Source of the DNA: SBAX01 sp043806315
GTDB lineage: Bacteria; Planctomycetota; Phycisphaerae; UBA1845
Direction: 5' to 3'
NCBI GenBank assembly: GCA_043806315.1
Contig: JAZDHF010000042.1
Span: 1-11,963, forward strand
DNA length: 11,963 nt
Shown: piece after piece, positions 1 to 6,160 of the stretch
Position numbering within the stretch: position 1 is the stretch's first letter
Layout: each line of letters opens with the position of its first letter
Notes under the pieces: model-generated
Databases searched by the model: none
Seen by the model: the letters and a program-made list of their open reading frames with translations, nothing else
Told to the model about the DNA's origin: nothing
Position numbers and translations under genes: made by a program

Positions 1-432
1 GGTGACGTACTGGTTGGTGATCGGTTCCACCCGGGGAAGATCCGTGACGGTCTGCTCATGGGTCTGCAAGTCCTCCACCGGACCACCGCAAGAAGGACAT
101 CGCTCCAAGGGTACATCGATCGTTTGGCTGATCTGCTCGGGTGTGGGCGCCGCACGCGTCGCGGCCACGTGACCCTCGGACCGCCCCGGCCGCTTCGGCT
201 TGGACTTGGGCTGCTTGCGCGAAAAGGGGGCGGCCTGGCGTTTGTTCGCCCGTGTGGCCTCCAGCACCAGGCGCTCGAGCTCGGCGATGCGCTTCTCGTA
301 GCGAGCAATCTGCGCTTCCAGCTTCGCAATCCTCGCGTCGCGTGCGGCCAGCTGCGCTTCCAGCTCCGCAATGCGTCGCTCCAGGATCGCGCACCGCAGA
401 CACCGCGAATTGACTCCAGACGGCTCCGCCAT
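1..432 (-). CDS. IS66-family transposase, N-terminal part (runs off left edge)
   Basis: Translating the minus strand from the ATG at 432-430 gives 144 residues with no stop before the window edge, so the gene is partial and its DDE catalytic core lies outside. Seen: a CLRC pair at residues 11-14; a heptad-rich stretch of alternating Glu/Leu/Ala/Arg at about 16-62, predicted coiled coil; the basic segment RQAAPFSRKQPKSKPKRPGR at about 66-84; and a CPSCGG zinc-finger motif at 112-117. This order (leucine-zipper-like N-terminus, AAPFS..KPKRPGR linker, CPxCGG finger) is characteristic of IS66-type transposases, which move DNA through a DDE nuclease. The in-frame stop at 460-462 and the lack of another ATG support this start, although no good Shine-Dalgarno is visible. 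The element lies just beyond the stop of the neighbouring solute-binding protein gene and does not disrupt it. Whether the transposase is intact cannot be judged here. Confidence 0.88.
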   Translation of the reverse strand, partial: MAEPSGVNSRCLRCAILERRIAELEAQLAARDARIAKLEAQIARYEKRIAELERLVLEATRANKRQAAPFSRKQPKSKPKRPGRSEGHVAATRAAPTPEQISQTIDVPLERCPSCGGPVEDLQTHEQTVTDLPRVEPITNQYVT

Positions 433-555
433 CAGAGAAGGATATCGACAACCAGAGCCTCAAGAAATTACCGGGAAAAACGGTAAACAGGTACCGCAAA
501 ACGAACCCATTTGAAACCGACGCATGAAAAAGAGAAATGAGAGTGTCTATCCGAC
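433..555. other. Intergenic, presumed left end of the IS66-like element
   Basis: These 123 bp separate the transposase start from the stop of the solute-binding protein gene and are visibly more A-rich than the flanks. A short inverted repeat (TTACCG at 468-473, CGGTAA at 481-486, 7-nt loop) is present. A terminal inverted repeat of the insertion element should lie here, but I cannot identify it because the other end is outside the window. Confidence 0.4.
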
Positions 556-2325
556 TTATCGCTCGATCGTGACATAACGAAAGGGAAACCACAAGCGGGC
601 GTTGGCGTGCAGGCCCCTCACCTGGGGTCTGATCGCGACCGTCTCCGAGTAGTGCAGGATGGGGAGAATCGGACAATCCTCCTCGACGATGATCGTCTCC
701 GCTTGGCGCAGGAGATCGGCTCGCGCCGCGGGGTCGGTCGCGACGCCGGCCGCGGCGAGCAATTCGTCGTATCGCGGATTCGAATAACCGCTGTCGTTGT
801 TGCCGTTGCCGGTCCCCAGGCAATCCAAGAAGGTCGTGGGATCGTTGTAGTCCGCGTACCAGTTGCCCCGCGCGATCATGAACCGCTGATTGGCCTTTTC
901 CTCGGCAAAAGTCTTGCTCTCCTGACTGCGAAGCTCGACGCGGACGCCGAGGGCTTCCTCCCACATCCGTGCAACCGCTTGGCACAGCCGTTCATCGCTG
1001 GGTACATACAACAGTTCGACCGGTCCCAGTCCCGCGCCTTCGGCGTAACCGGCTTCCACGAGCAGCCGTCGTGCTTCATCGACATCGCGAGGCAATCCGC
1101 TCGGGGGGACATAGCCCGGCATCGCGCCGGGTGGGACGAACGAATGGGCGACGCTGTCGCCGCGCTTCAGAACGTTCTCGACGATCCGCTGCCTGTCGAC
1201 GGCCAGACTGAACGCCTTGCGCACGCGGGGATCGATGAAGGGATTAACCCGGCCGCCGACGACGAGGGCTTTGCAATTGAAACTCAGAAAGTAGGTCGCC
1301 GATAGCACACAGGAATGGAAATCCGGCCGCTCGCCGGTGCGGGCGAGCCGGGCGATCTCGTGATCGTAGGGGACGCTCATGTCGGTGAGGAAGTCCACGT
1401 CGCCCGCCTCGTAGGCCATGATCGACGCGCTGACGTTGTCGTATTCCAGCATGTCGATGGTGCGGCATCGGACCTGATCCGCGGCTCGAAAGTACGGATT
1501 CACCCGCAGCCGCGCCCGTCGCTTGAACGTCCAGTCGGCGAGCATGTACGGACCGTTGGTGAGCAGCCCCGGATAGTCATTGTGATGGTAGTCGGGCTTG
1601 GTCCACTGCGGGTCGTAGACGACCAATCCCTCGGCGGTGATTGGCGATCCCCGCTCCCGCTCACGAAGCCGCTCGATGCTCTCGTGGCAGGGAAGGAACG
1701 TCGGAAAGGCCGTCAGGTCGAGAAAGTACGGGCAAGGGCGCTTCAACCGCACCTCCAGCGTGCGATCATTCAGGGCCTTTACGCCGACGGTCTCGAATCG
1801 CGCATCCAGGTCCGCGGCGTGTGCGGCCCGCATCGTTCGCCCGCTGCTCAGGTTCTTCAGCCCCGCCAGCGCCGCGACCGCTTCGTTTCGCCATTGCACG
1901 TACTCCGCGGCCCCGGCGATGTGATCCGTGAAAAGAAACGTGTAGTCCGCGGCCGTCCCCGGCTCCATCCCTCGCCGCCACCCGCGAATGAAATCCCGGG
2001 CCGTCACGGCGTCGCCATTGGACCACCGCGCGTCGTCTCGGATGGTGAACGTGTACACGAGTCGATCCGGCGAAATGCTCGGCGGAAAGATCGCCGCACC
2101 GCCGATGGGTTCGAGAGTCTGTGGATCCCACGTGGTGAGGCCTTCCCAGATGTTGAGGGCCACGCGGATGTCCTGCGTCCAACTCATCCGCGCGGGGTCG
2201 AGGGTATGAATTCCCGACGGGTTGACGTAGGTGAAGTCCGCTCGCGGCTCTTTCGAGGTGAGGGCGAACAGCGAAACGCACCCGACCAGGAGGCCCGCGC
2301 AGATGAGCAGGAGCTTGCGAATCAT
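556..2325 (-). CDS. Extracytoplasmic oligopeptide-type solute-binding protein (SBP_bac_5 family)
   Basis: The product is 589 residues, a typical size for OppA/DppA-like binding proteins that capture peptides outside the membrane and deliver them to an ABC permease. Seen: an N-terminal MIRK basic start, a hydrophobic segment at about 5-21 containing LVGC (Cys16, possible lipobox), the ligand-fold segment LTNGPYMLADW, the DPRVRKAFSLAVDR motif, and a late ARGNWYADYNDPTTFLD segment; all fit family SBP_bac_5. The frame stays open upstream to 2553, but that 76-residue extension is encoded by palindromic repeat DNA and lacks a signal peptide at its start. I therefore choose the ATG at 2325, which places the hydrophobic segment at the N-terminus. 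The ribosome-binding site is weak. No permease or ATPase gene is adjacent, so this is an orphan receptor in this window. Lipoprotein versus membrane-anchored is unresolved, because hydrophobic residues (VSLFAL) continue after Cys16. Peptide specificity is inferred from the family. Confidence 0.88.
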   Translation of the reverse strand: MIRKLLLICAGLLVGCVSLFALTSKEPRADFTYVNPSGIHTLDPARMSWTQDIRVALNIWEGLTTWDPQTLEPIGGAAIFPPSISPDRLVYTFTIRDDARWSNGDAVTARDFIRGWRRGMEPGTAADYTFLFTDHIAGAAEYVQWRNEAVAALAGLKNLSSGRTMRAAHAADLDARFETVGVKALNDRTLEVRLKRPCPYFLDLTAFPTFLPCHESIERLRERERGSPITAEGLVVYDPQWTKPDYHHNDYPGLLTNGPYMLADWTFKRRARLRVNPYFRAADQVRCRTIDMLEYDNVSASIMAYEAGDVDFLTDMSVPYDHEIARLARTGERPDFHSCVLSATYFLSFNCKALVVGGRVNPFIDPRVRKAFSLAVDRQRIVENVLKRGDSVAHSFVPPGAMPGYVPPSGLPRDVDEARRLLVEAGYAEGAGLGPVELLYVPSDERLCQAVARMWEEALGVRVELRSQESKTFAEEKANQRFMIARGNWYADYNDPTTFLDCLGTGNGNNDSGYSNPRYDELLAAAGVATDPAARADLLRQAETIIVEEDCPILPILHYSETVAIRPQVRGLHANARLWFPFRYVTIER

Positions 2326-2436
2326 CTCAAGAGCTACATTCCAACCCGAGCAGACCACCACGGCCCTGAGCACCCACCACCGACGGGTCCGTGACAGTTT
2401 GGGCGGCGTTGGGACGGTCCCAGAGGGACCGAGGAT

Positions 2437-2491
2437 TGTAGCCACGGGTGGAGCGCCGCCCGCCGCTAGGCGGGCAAAGCGCAACCCGTGG
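2437..2491 (+). repeat. Nested palindrome, copy A
   Basis: The outer arms CCACGGGT (2442-2449) and ACCCGTGG (2484-2491) enclose an inner hairpin GCCCGCC-GCTA-GGCGGGC. The left edge TGTAGCCACGGGTGGAG is identical to the reverse complement of the right edge of copy B, so the two are diverged copies of one element facing opposite ways. Confidence 0.75.
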
Positions 2492-2510
2492 ATGCTAACA
2501 CGCCGCGGCG

Positions 2511-2539
2511 CCCGCCCCGTCGGGGCGGGTTGATTTTTG
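2511..2539 (+). terminator. Terminator-like hairpin with T-run, no obvious gene to serve
   Basis: A perfect 8-bp GC-only stem (CCCGCCCC 2511-2518, loop GTC, GGGGCGGG 2522-2529) is followed on the plus strand by TTGATTTTTG. This has the form of an intrinsic terminator reading rightward. No plus-strand gene ends nearby, so it is more likely part of the repeat block; it could still block antisense transcription into the minus-strand genes. Confidence 0.35.
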
Positions 2540-2549
2540 TCCCCGAACA

Positions 2550-2593
2550 CCACGGGTTCCGTCCGGCTGCGCCGGACTCCACCCGTGGCTACA
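2550..2593 (-). repeat. Nested palindrome, copy B (inverted relative to A)
   Basis: The outer arms CCACGGGT (2550-2557) and ACCCGTGG (2581-2588) enclose a perfect inner hairpin GTCCGGC-TGC-GCCGGAC (2561-2577), each separated by the spacer TCC. It extends to TGTAG on the minus strand, matching copy A. The high symmetry indicates a foldable repeat unit. Confidence 0.78.
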
Positions 2594-2705
2594 GTCCGGC
2601 GCCCCTTCGGGGCGAACCCGCCTGGCGGCGGGTTCCGCCGAAAGTGTCACGCACCCACCACCGACAGGCGAAGTACTGCAACCTGTTCGTACTCGTGGCA
2701 ACGAA

Positions 2706-2951
2706 CTACGATGCCTTCCCCTTCTTTGCCGGTCGCAAAGGTTCAATTCGGGTGACGTGCAGGTTGTCGATTACGGCGTTGTCTTCGTAGAAGCTCTCAC
2801 CGTTCCCGCCTACGCCGACGTAGGACCAGCGCCGGGTCACCATCAACTGGTCGGGATGCGTGATGTCGTAGTGCGAGCCGTCCGAAAGGAGGATGCGGAC
2901 CGGCGAAAACGGCCGTTGTTTGACGGCTTCGGCGAGTTTTTCGGCATCCAT
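2706..2951 (-). CDS. Small uncharacterised protein, 81 aa
   Basis: An ATG at 2951, with AGGA about 10 nt upstream, opens an 81-residue soluble protein. It begins MDAEKLAEAVKQRPFSPVRI, then shows alternating hydrophobic strands (LLSDGSHYDITHP, RRWSYVGVG, IDNLHVTRIEPL) and a basic tail PAKKGKAS. No signal peptide, membrane segment or catalytic motif is visible. The pattern of a short helix with a K/RPF.P motif, then a DG..Y.ITHPD turn and a final strand ending in an I/L-x-P region, resembles small proteins I have met repeatedly in planctomycete genomes, always without assigned function; that is recollection, not a search. It lies 80 bp downstream of the methyltransferase on the same strand and could be co-transcribed with it. 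The reading is more regular than the competing frames and I consider it a real gene of unknown role. Confidence 0.7.
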   Translation of the reverse strand: MDAEKLAEAVKQRPFSPVRILLSDGSHYDITHPDQLMVTRRWSYVGVGGNGESFYEDNAVIDNLHVTRIEPLRPAKKGKAS

Positions 2952-3031
2952 GATCGGTTGATCCTACTGTCCCGCGCCGCGGCAAGCAACCAGCGTGTGG
3001 TCAGCAAGGAGTTGACCGCTGTCGCAGTCCG

Positions 3032-4069
3032 TCAGTCCGCTGTTTTCACGAACGCGAGCAGCACCTGGGCGAGCAAGAGCGGTCGGAATCCGGGGGCGTC
3101 GAAGACGTGCTCGTCGACGGCGCGGCGGACGTCGGGTTGGGCATCGCCCTGACCGGTGTGGGCGCCGAAGCCGTAGTCGTGGAAGACCATGCAGCCGCCG
3201 GGGGCGAGTAGGTCGCGGTAGTTCTCGAAATCGGATATCACCTGCCGGTACGAGTGATCGCCGTCGATGAAGATCAGCGACGCGCAGCCGGGCCGCAGTA
3301 CCCGGGCGGCCTCGTCCGACCCGCCGATGAACTGCACCAACCGCCGCTCCTCGCCAAGCTGGGCGAGCGCGGTGCGGACGTGCTCCCGGTTGCAAGGCTG
3401 GTCGAGATGCGGGTCGATGGAGATGATCTTGGCCTCGCTGCCTACCCCGCGAAGTCCGAGCCCTAAGGCCGAAATCGACCGCCCGCGGAACGATCCGATC
3501 TCGATGACGCACGAGCCGTGACCGTTCGTCCATTGGGCGAGGGCGTGGAGAACGAAGCTCTCGATCGGCTCGGGGCAGGGGACGTAGGCGACGAACTCCT
3601 CGATCTCCGCCGGGGTGAGCCCCTTCCACGGGACCTCGGCGGCGGCGAGCAGCCGGCGGGTGATCGCCTGAAAGTTGGTACACCGCGCGGTCGAGACCTG
3701 CCAGTCATCGTCGGGCATGGCCTCCACCGGAAGGAACAACTCCCGTAGGCGTCGCTGCGGGTCGCGGGTGAAAGGTGTGTAGCACTGCTCGTCGGTCGTA
3801 CCGTTTGCAAAGCAGAGCCGACCCATGACCGTGCTCACGTCGGGGAAGCCGCGTTCCTGGTGGAACAAGGCCGCCGGACGGATGGTGCACCGCCGAGGCA
3901 ACGGCTGGCGCGGGCGGACGACAACCGACGCCCCGTCGCGCACCAATTCAAACCACGCTGCGGCCTGACCGATCAACGAGACCGGCACGTCGCTTTTTAG
4001 TCCCTGGGCCGCGACGCCCTCGCGGTCCGCACCAATCCGCTCGTTCAATTCACATTCAGTGCCGATCAT
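3032..4069 (-). CDS. Class I SAM-dependent methyltransferase (Methyltransf_24-like) with unassigned N-terminal region
   Basis: The product is 345 residues. The C-terminal half is a Rossmann-type methyltransferase: motif I VIEIGSFRGRS at 188-198 (SAM glycine loop), the acidic end of strand 2 in IISIDPH (Asp219), FIDGDHSYRQVISDF at 267-281, and the strand LLAPGGCMVFHDY at 287-299. The IDGDHSY...D(F)..Y...L.PGG....HDY pattern is typical of the Methyltransf_24 group, often linked to sugar, antibiotic or small-molecule O-methylation; the substrate here is unknown. Residues 1-165 match nothing I recognise; they contain several cysteines (6, 61, 86, 96, 130) and no signal peptide. The ATG at 4069 is the only start between an upstream in-frame TAA (4103-4105 on the plus strand) and the protein body; its ribosome-binding site is poor. 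The gene is divergent from the isomerase lipoprotein and upstream of the 81-residue protein. Confidence 0.85.
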   Translation of the reverse strand: MIGTECELNERIGADREGVAAQGLKSDVPVSLIGQAAAWFELVRDGASVVVRPRQPLPRRCTIRPAALFHQERGFPDVSTVMGRLCFANGTTDEQCYTPFTRDPQRRLRELFLPVEAMPDDDWQVSTARCTNFQAITRRLLAAAEVPWKGLTPAEIEEFVAYVPCPEPIESFVLHALAQWTNGHGSCVIEIGSFRGRSISALGLGLRGVGSEAKIISIDPHLDQPCNREHVRTALAQLGEERRLVQFIGGSDEAARVLRPGCASLIFIDGDHSYRQVISDFENYRDLLAPGGCMVFHDYGFGAHTGQGDAQPDVRRAVDEHVFDAPGFRPLLLAQVLLAFVKTAD

Positions 4070-4101
4070 CTCGCTGTGCCTCGCACGACGACCTTTCTCA
4101 C

Positions 4102-4180
4102 ATTAGAGTGCCTCCTTATTACCCCTCTCCCCCGCTGGGGGAGAGGGCAGGGTGAGGGGGTTTCAGGACGCACTCTTAAT
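4102..4180. repeat. MITE-like element, 79 bp
   Basis: Terminal inverted repeats ATTAGAGTGCCTCCT (4102-4116) and AGGACGCACTCTTAAT (4165-4180, reverse complement ATTAAGAGTGCGTCCT) differ by one base and one insertion. The centre holds a perfect 11-bp stem CCCTCTCCCCC (4123-4133), loop GCT, GGGGGAGAGGG (4137-4147), followed by CAGGGTGAGGGGG. CAC occurs directly on both sides (4099-4101 and 4181-4183), a possible 3-bp target duplication. No coding capacity. It sits in the divergent promoter region of two genes. Confidence 0.7.
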
Positions 4181-4287
4181 CACTTCGACCATATCGACTA
4201 CCTCTCGATCGGAACTTCAACCTCCTTACGTTCCGCGTGGACAGGGTGGTCTCTTGACGAAGACGATGCGGCGCAGACAGTGGTCCC

Positions 4288-5400
4288 ATGCCGGATTTTC
4301 GTTTCGAGATCGACCCGGACATCACGCGGGCGTTACTGCAGCGCATTCGGCGGAAGGCCGCGATCGCCTGCGCGCTGTTCCTCGTCGGTTGCGCCCCCCG
4401 CAACGCTCCGCCCGCCGGGTCGGTCGCCACGGCATGGCAGCAACGGGATTCCACGCCGGCGCCGCCTCCCACGGAATATCGACCCCGCGCTCAGACTGAC
4501 GTCCCCAAGCCCGTCGGCGAACCCGCGATGCAGGATAGGGCCATCGCCTTCGTCGACGGTCAGCCCATCGCCCGTAACCGCGTCGTGGACCTGCTGCTCC
4601 GGTCCCACGGCGCGGGCGTCCTGGAGCAACTGATGGGTTTGGAACTCGCGGCCCGGTCGGCAACGGAAAAGGGGTTGAGCGTCACCCAGTCGGACGTGGA
4701 CTTTGAGTTCGATCTCGCCCTGCGGCGACTTTCCGATCCCTTGTCACCGCTGACCTCGGACGCCTTCGACCGCCCCGCCGCGGAAGGGCTTCTGGACTCG
4801 GTCCTTTCCGAGCGCAACATCTCCCGCGAGGAGTTCCTCGTCACGCTCCGCCGCAACGCCTACCTGCGTAAGATCGTCCAATCGGAGCAGAAGACCACCG
4901 AGGATCAAGTGCGGGCGGAGTTCAATCGTCGCTTCGGCGAGCGGGTGCAGGTGCGGCACATTCAGCTCGCCAGCGCCGCGGAAGCCGGCCGCGTGCAGGA
5001 TCGGTTGACGGCGGCGGAAGATTTCGGCGACTTGGCGAGCCGGTACAGTGCGAACTCGGCCAGCGCCCGCCGGCAGGGTTTGTTGGACCCGTTCTCCGCG
5101 GATGACGACGAGATTCCAGCCGCCTTTCGTCAAGCCGCCTTCGCCCTCAAACCGGGACAAGTCTCCGGCATCGTTCGGGTGGGCGAGTGGTATCATCTCC
5201 TGAAGCTGGAACGCGTGCTTCCGCGTGAGGAGCGTGACTTCGATGAAGTCCGGGGAAAACTCGAACGCGATCTGGGCGAGCGGGTGAGCGAAACGCGGAT
5301 GCGCGAGCTCTACGAGAAGATGCTCAAGGAGGCGACGATCGACGTGCGCGACCCATCGCTCCGCGAGGCCTTCGAGCAACGCCGCCCGCGCCCCAAGTGA
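4288..5400 (+). CDS. SurA/PrsA-like peptidyl-prolyl cis-trans isomerase, predicted lipoprotein
   Basis: The product is 370 residues. Residues 22-35 form a basic-hydrophobic signal ending in the lipobox LVGC (Cys35), suggesting lipid anchoring outside the cytoplasmic membrane. A proline-rich linker (about 36-80) follows, then a SurA_N-like helical region beginning AIAFVDGQPIARNRVVDLLL (85-104) and extending to about 215. The parvulin (PPIC) rotamase domain spans about 221-313: VQVRHIQLAS, EDFGDLASRYS, GLLDPFS, AFRQAAFALKPGQVSGIVRVGEWYHLLKLE in order. The C-terminal part is helical and charged. Such proteins chaperone or isomerise proline bonds in exported proteins. The canonical GG of GG.LG.. 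in parvulins appears here as RQGLLDPFS, a mild deviation. The ATG at 4288 is the only usable start between an upstream in-frame stop and the lipobox, although the signal has an unusually long 20-residue preface and no good ribosome-binding site. The next gene follows after 19 nt, so the two probably form an operon. Confidence 0.85.
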   Translation: MPDFRFEIDPDITRALLQRIRRKAAIACALFLVGCAPRNAPPAGSVATAWQQRDSTPAPPPTEYRPRAQTDVPKPVGEPAMQDRAIAFVDGQPIARNRVVDLLLRSHGAGVLEQLMGLELAARSATEKGLSVTQSDVDFEFDLALRRLSDPLSPLTSDAFDRPAAEGLLDSVLSERNISREEFLVTLRRNAYLRKIVQSEQKTTEDQVRAEFNRRFGERVQVRHIQLASAAEAGRVQDRLTAAEDFGDLASRYSANSASARRQGLLDPFSADDDEIPAAFRQAAFALKPGQVSGIVRVGEWYHLLKLERVLPREERDFDEVRGKLERDLGERVSETRMRELYEKMLKEATIDVRDPSLREAFEQRRPRPK

Positions 5401-5405
5401 TGAGC

Positions 5406-5410
5406 AGGGG
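5406..5410 (+). promoter_or_regulatory. Ribosome-binding site of the two-helix membrane protein gene
   Basis: AGGGG/GGGGG lies about 9-12 nt before the ATG at 5420 in the short gap after the isomerase stop, supporting translation from one of the two adjacent ATGs (5420 or 5423). Confidence 0.5.
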
Positions 5411-5419
5411 GCTTCACCA

Positions 5420-6160
5420 ATGATGCAAACGATTACCTCGGGAACAAGTCTGGAGCGGGTCGTCCGTACCCTCCTGCTGATGGTGCTCATCGCCGGCTTT
5501 GCGGTCGCGTATTTGTGGGACGGCTACATCGGCTACGCGCGGCGAAATGCGGAGGCACTCGTGACCCTCTTGGGCGAAACACCCGCGGTCTTGCCGCTCG
5601 CGAATCCCCTCCTCACCGCCGCCGAGGGGCGACGGATCGCTCTTGTAGTTAGCCCTGGCGACGGGTCGGCGGCGATCACATCCATTCTCGGCCAGCCGAC
5701 CCTGCGGCGCGGGGATGACGCCTATTTCCTCGGTGCCGGCGGATGGCTGAAAATGCAGTGGACCGGCGACCGAATCGTCGGCGTGGCATGGACCGACGGA
5801 CCCAAAACCGAATCCGATCAACGGTGGCAGCGTTGGATCGGCTACGTTCTGGCCGTAGGCGGTTTGATCGCCGCGGTTCGGGTCGCCCGGGTACTGGCCA
5901 CGCAACTGACGCTGTCCGACGAAGGGTTGCAAATCCGCGGGCAGCGGTTGATCCCCTTGGACGCGATCACCGCGCTTCGCGCCGATCCGAGCGGCCGGGC
6001 GGGATGTGTCGAGATCGAGTATTCCCTCGCCGGACGCCCACAACGGCTGCGACTCGATGTGTACGTCTATAAGCGACTACCGGAGATCGTAGTCGCCATC
6101 TGCGAGCGAAAAGGCCTCCTCAACCCCTGGCCTGCGCCGGGGGCGGTTGGAAGCGCCTGA
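5420..6160 (+). CDS. Two-helix membrane protein with possible PH-like C-terminal domain
   Basis: The product is 246 residues. One hydrophobic helix lies at about 15-34 (VVRTLLLMVLIAGFAVAYLW), followed by about 100 extracytoplasmic-looking residues with the conserved-looking segment GQPTLRRGDDAYFLGAGGWLKMQW (91-114). A second helix lies at about 138-160. A cytoplasmic tail at 163-233 of short strands (LTLSDEGLQIRGQRLIPLDAITALRAD...GCVEIEYSL...QRLRLDVYVYK) ends in a helix; this strand-rich pattern, with an LxxxGLxxxGxxIPLxxITxL opening, resembles bacterial PH domains. I do not recognise the family and assign no function. The gene starts 19 nt after the isomerase gene and probably shares its transcript, which hints at an envelope role. 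Its last 41 bp overlap the end of aroK on the opposite strand, with no terminator between them. Confidence 0.75.
   Translation: MMQTITSGTSLERVVRTLLLMVLIAGFAVAYLWDGYIGYARRNAEALVTLLGETPAVLPLANPLLTAAEGRRIALVVSPGDGSAAITSILGQPTLRRGDDAYFLGAGGWLKMQWTGDRIVGVAWTDGPKTESDQRWQRWIGYVLAVGGLIAAVRVARVLATQLTLSDEGLQIRGQRLIPLDAITALRADPSGRAGCVEIEYSLAGRPQRLRLDVYVYKRLPEIVVAICERKGLLNPWPAPGAVGSA

Larger units (their letters stand above)
2326..2705. repeat. Repeat-dense intergenic region (nested palindromes)
   Basis: This 380-bp gap has no convincing gene. It is bounded by a 15-bp direct repeat, GCACCCACCACCGAC, at 2370-2384 and 2651-2665. Just inside lie 22-bp imperfect inverted repeats (2385-2406 and 2635-2656; 19 of 22 match; core GTGACAgTTTgGGCGG / GTGACAcTTTcGGCGG). 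Further inside are two nested palindromes in opposite orientation (2437-2491 and 2550-2593) sharing TGTAGCCACGGGTGGAG at one edge and AACCCGTGG at the other. Smaller GC-rich hairpins are CCCGCCCC/GGGGCGGG (2511-2529), CGCCCC/GGGGCG (about 2600-2613) and AACCCGCC/GGCGGGTT (about 2615-2634). The layout is that of a mobile or amplified noncoding repeat, not a regulatory leader. Confidence 0.8.

Noticed and set aside
56..985. Minus-strand 309-codon frame over the IS66 start and the binding-protein end
   Set aside because: Arg/Gly-rich shadow frame; the true minus-strand frames here encode the recognisable transposase and the SBP_bac_5 C-terminus.
1315..2394. Plus-strand 359-codon frame antisense to the solute-binding protein
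   Set aside because: Long antisense frames are expected at this GC content; composition is shadow-like and the opposite strand has clear family motifs.
2326..2553. In-frame N-terminal extension of the solute-binding protein by 76 residues
   Set aside because: It is translated from palindromic repeat DNA, has no signal peptide at its start, and would bury the real signal segment internally.
4254..4282. TTGACG at 4254-4259 as a -35 box for the isomerase gene
   Set aside because: There is no acceptable -10 at the right distance, and the start codon at 4288 would leave almost no leader.
4744..5490. Minus-strand 248-codon frame antisense to the isomerase gene
   Set aside because: Antisense to a gene with recognisable lipobox and rotamase domain; no independent motif or start signal.
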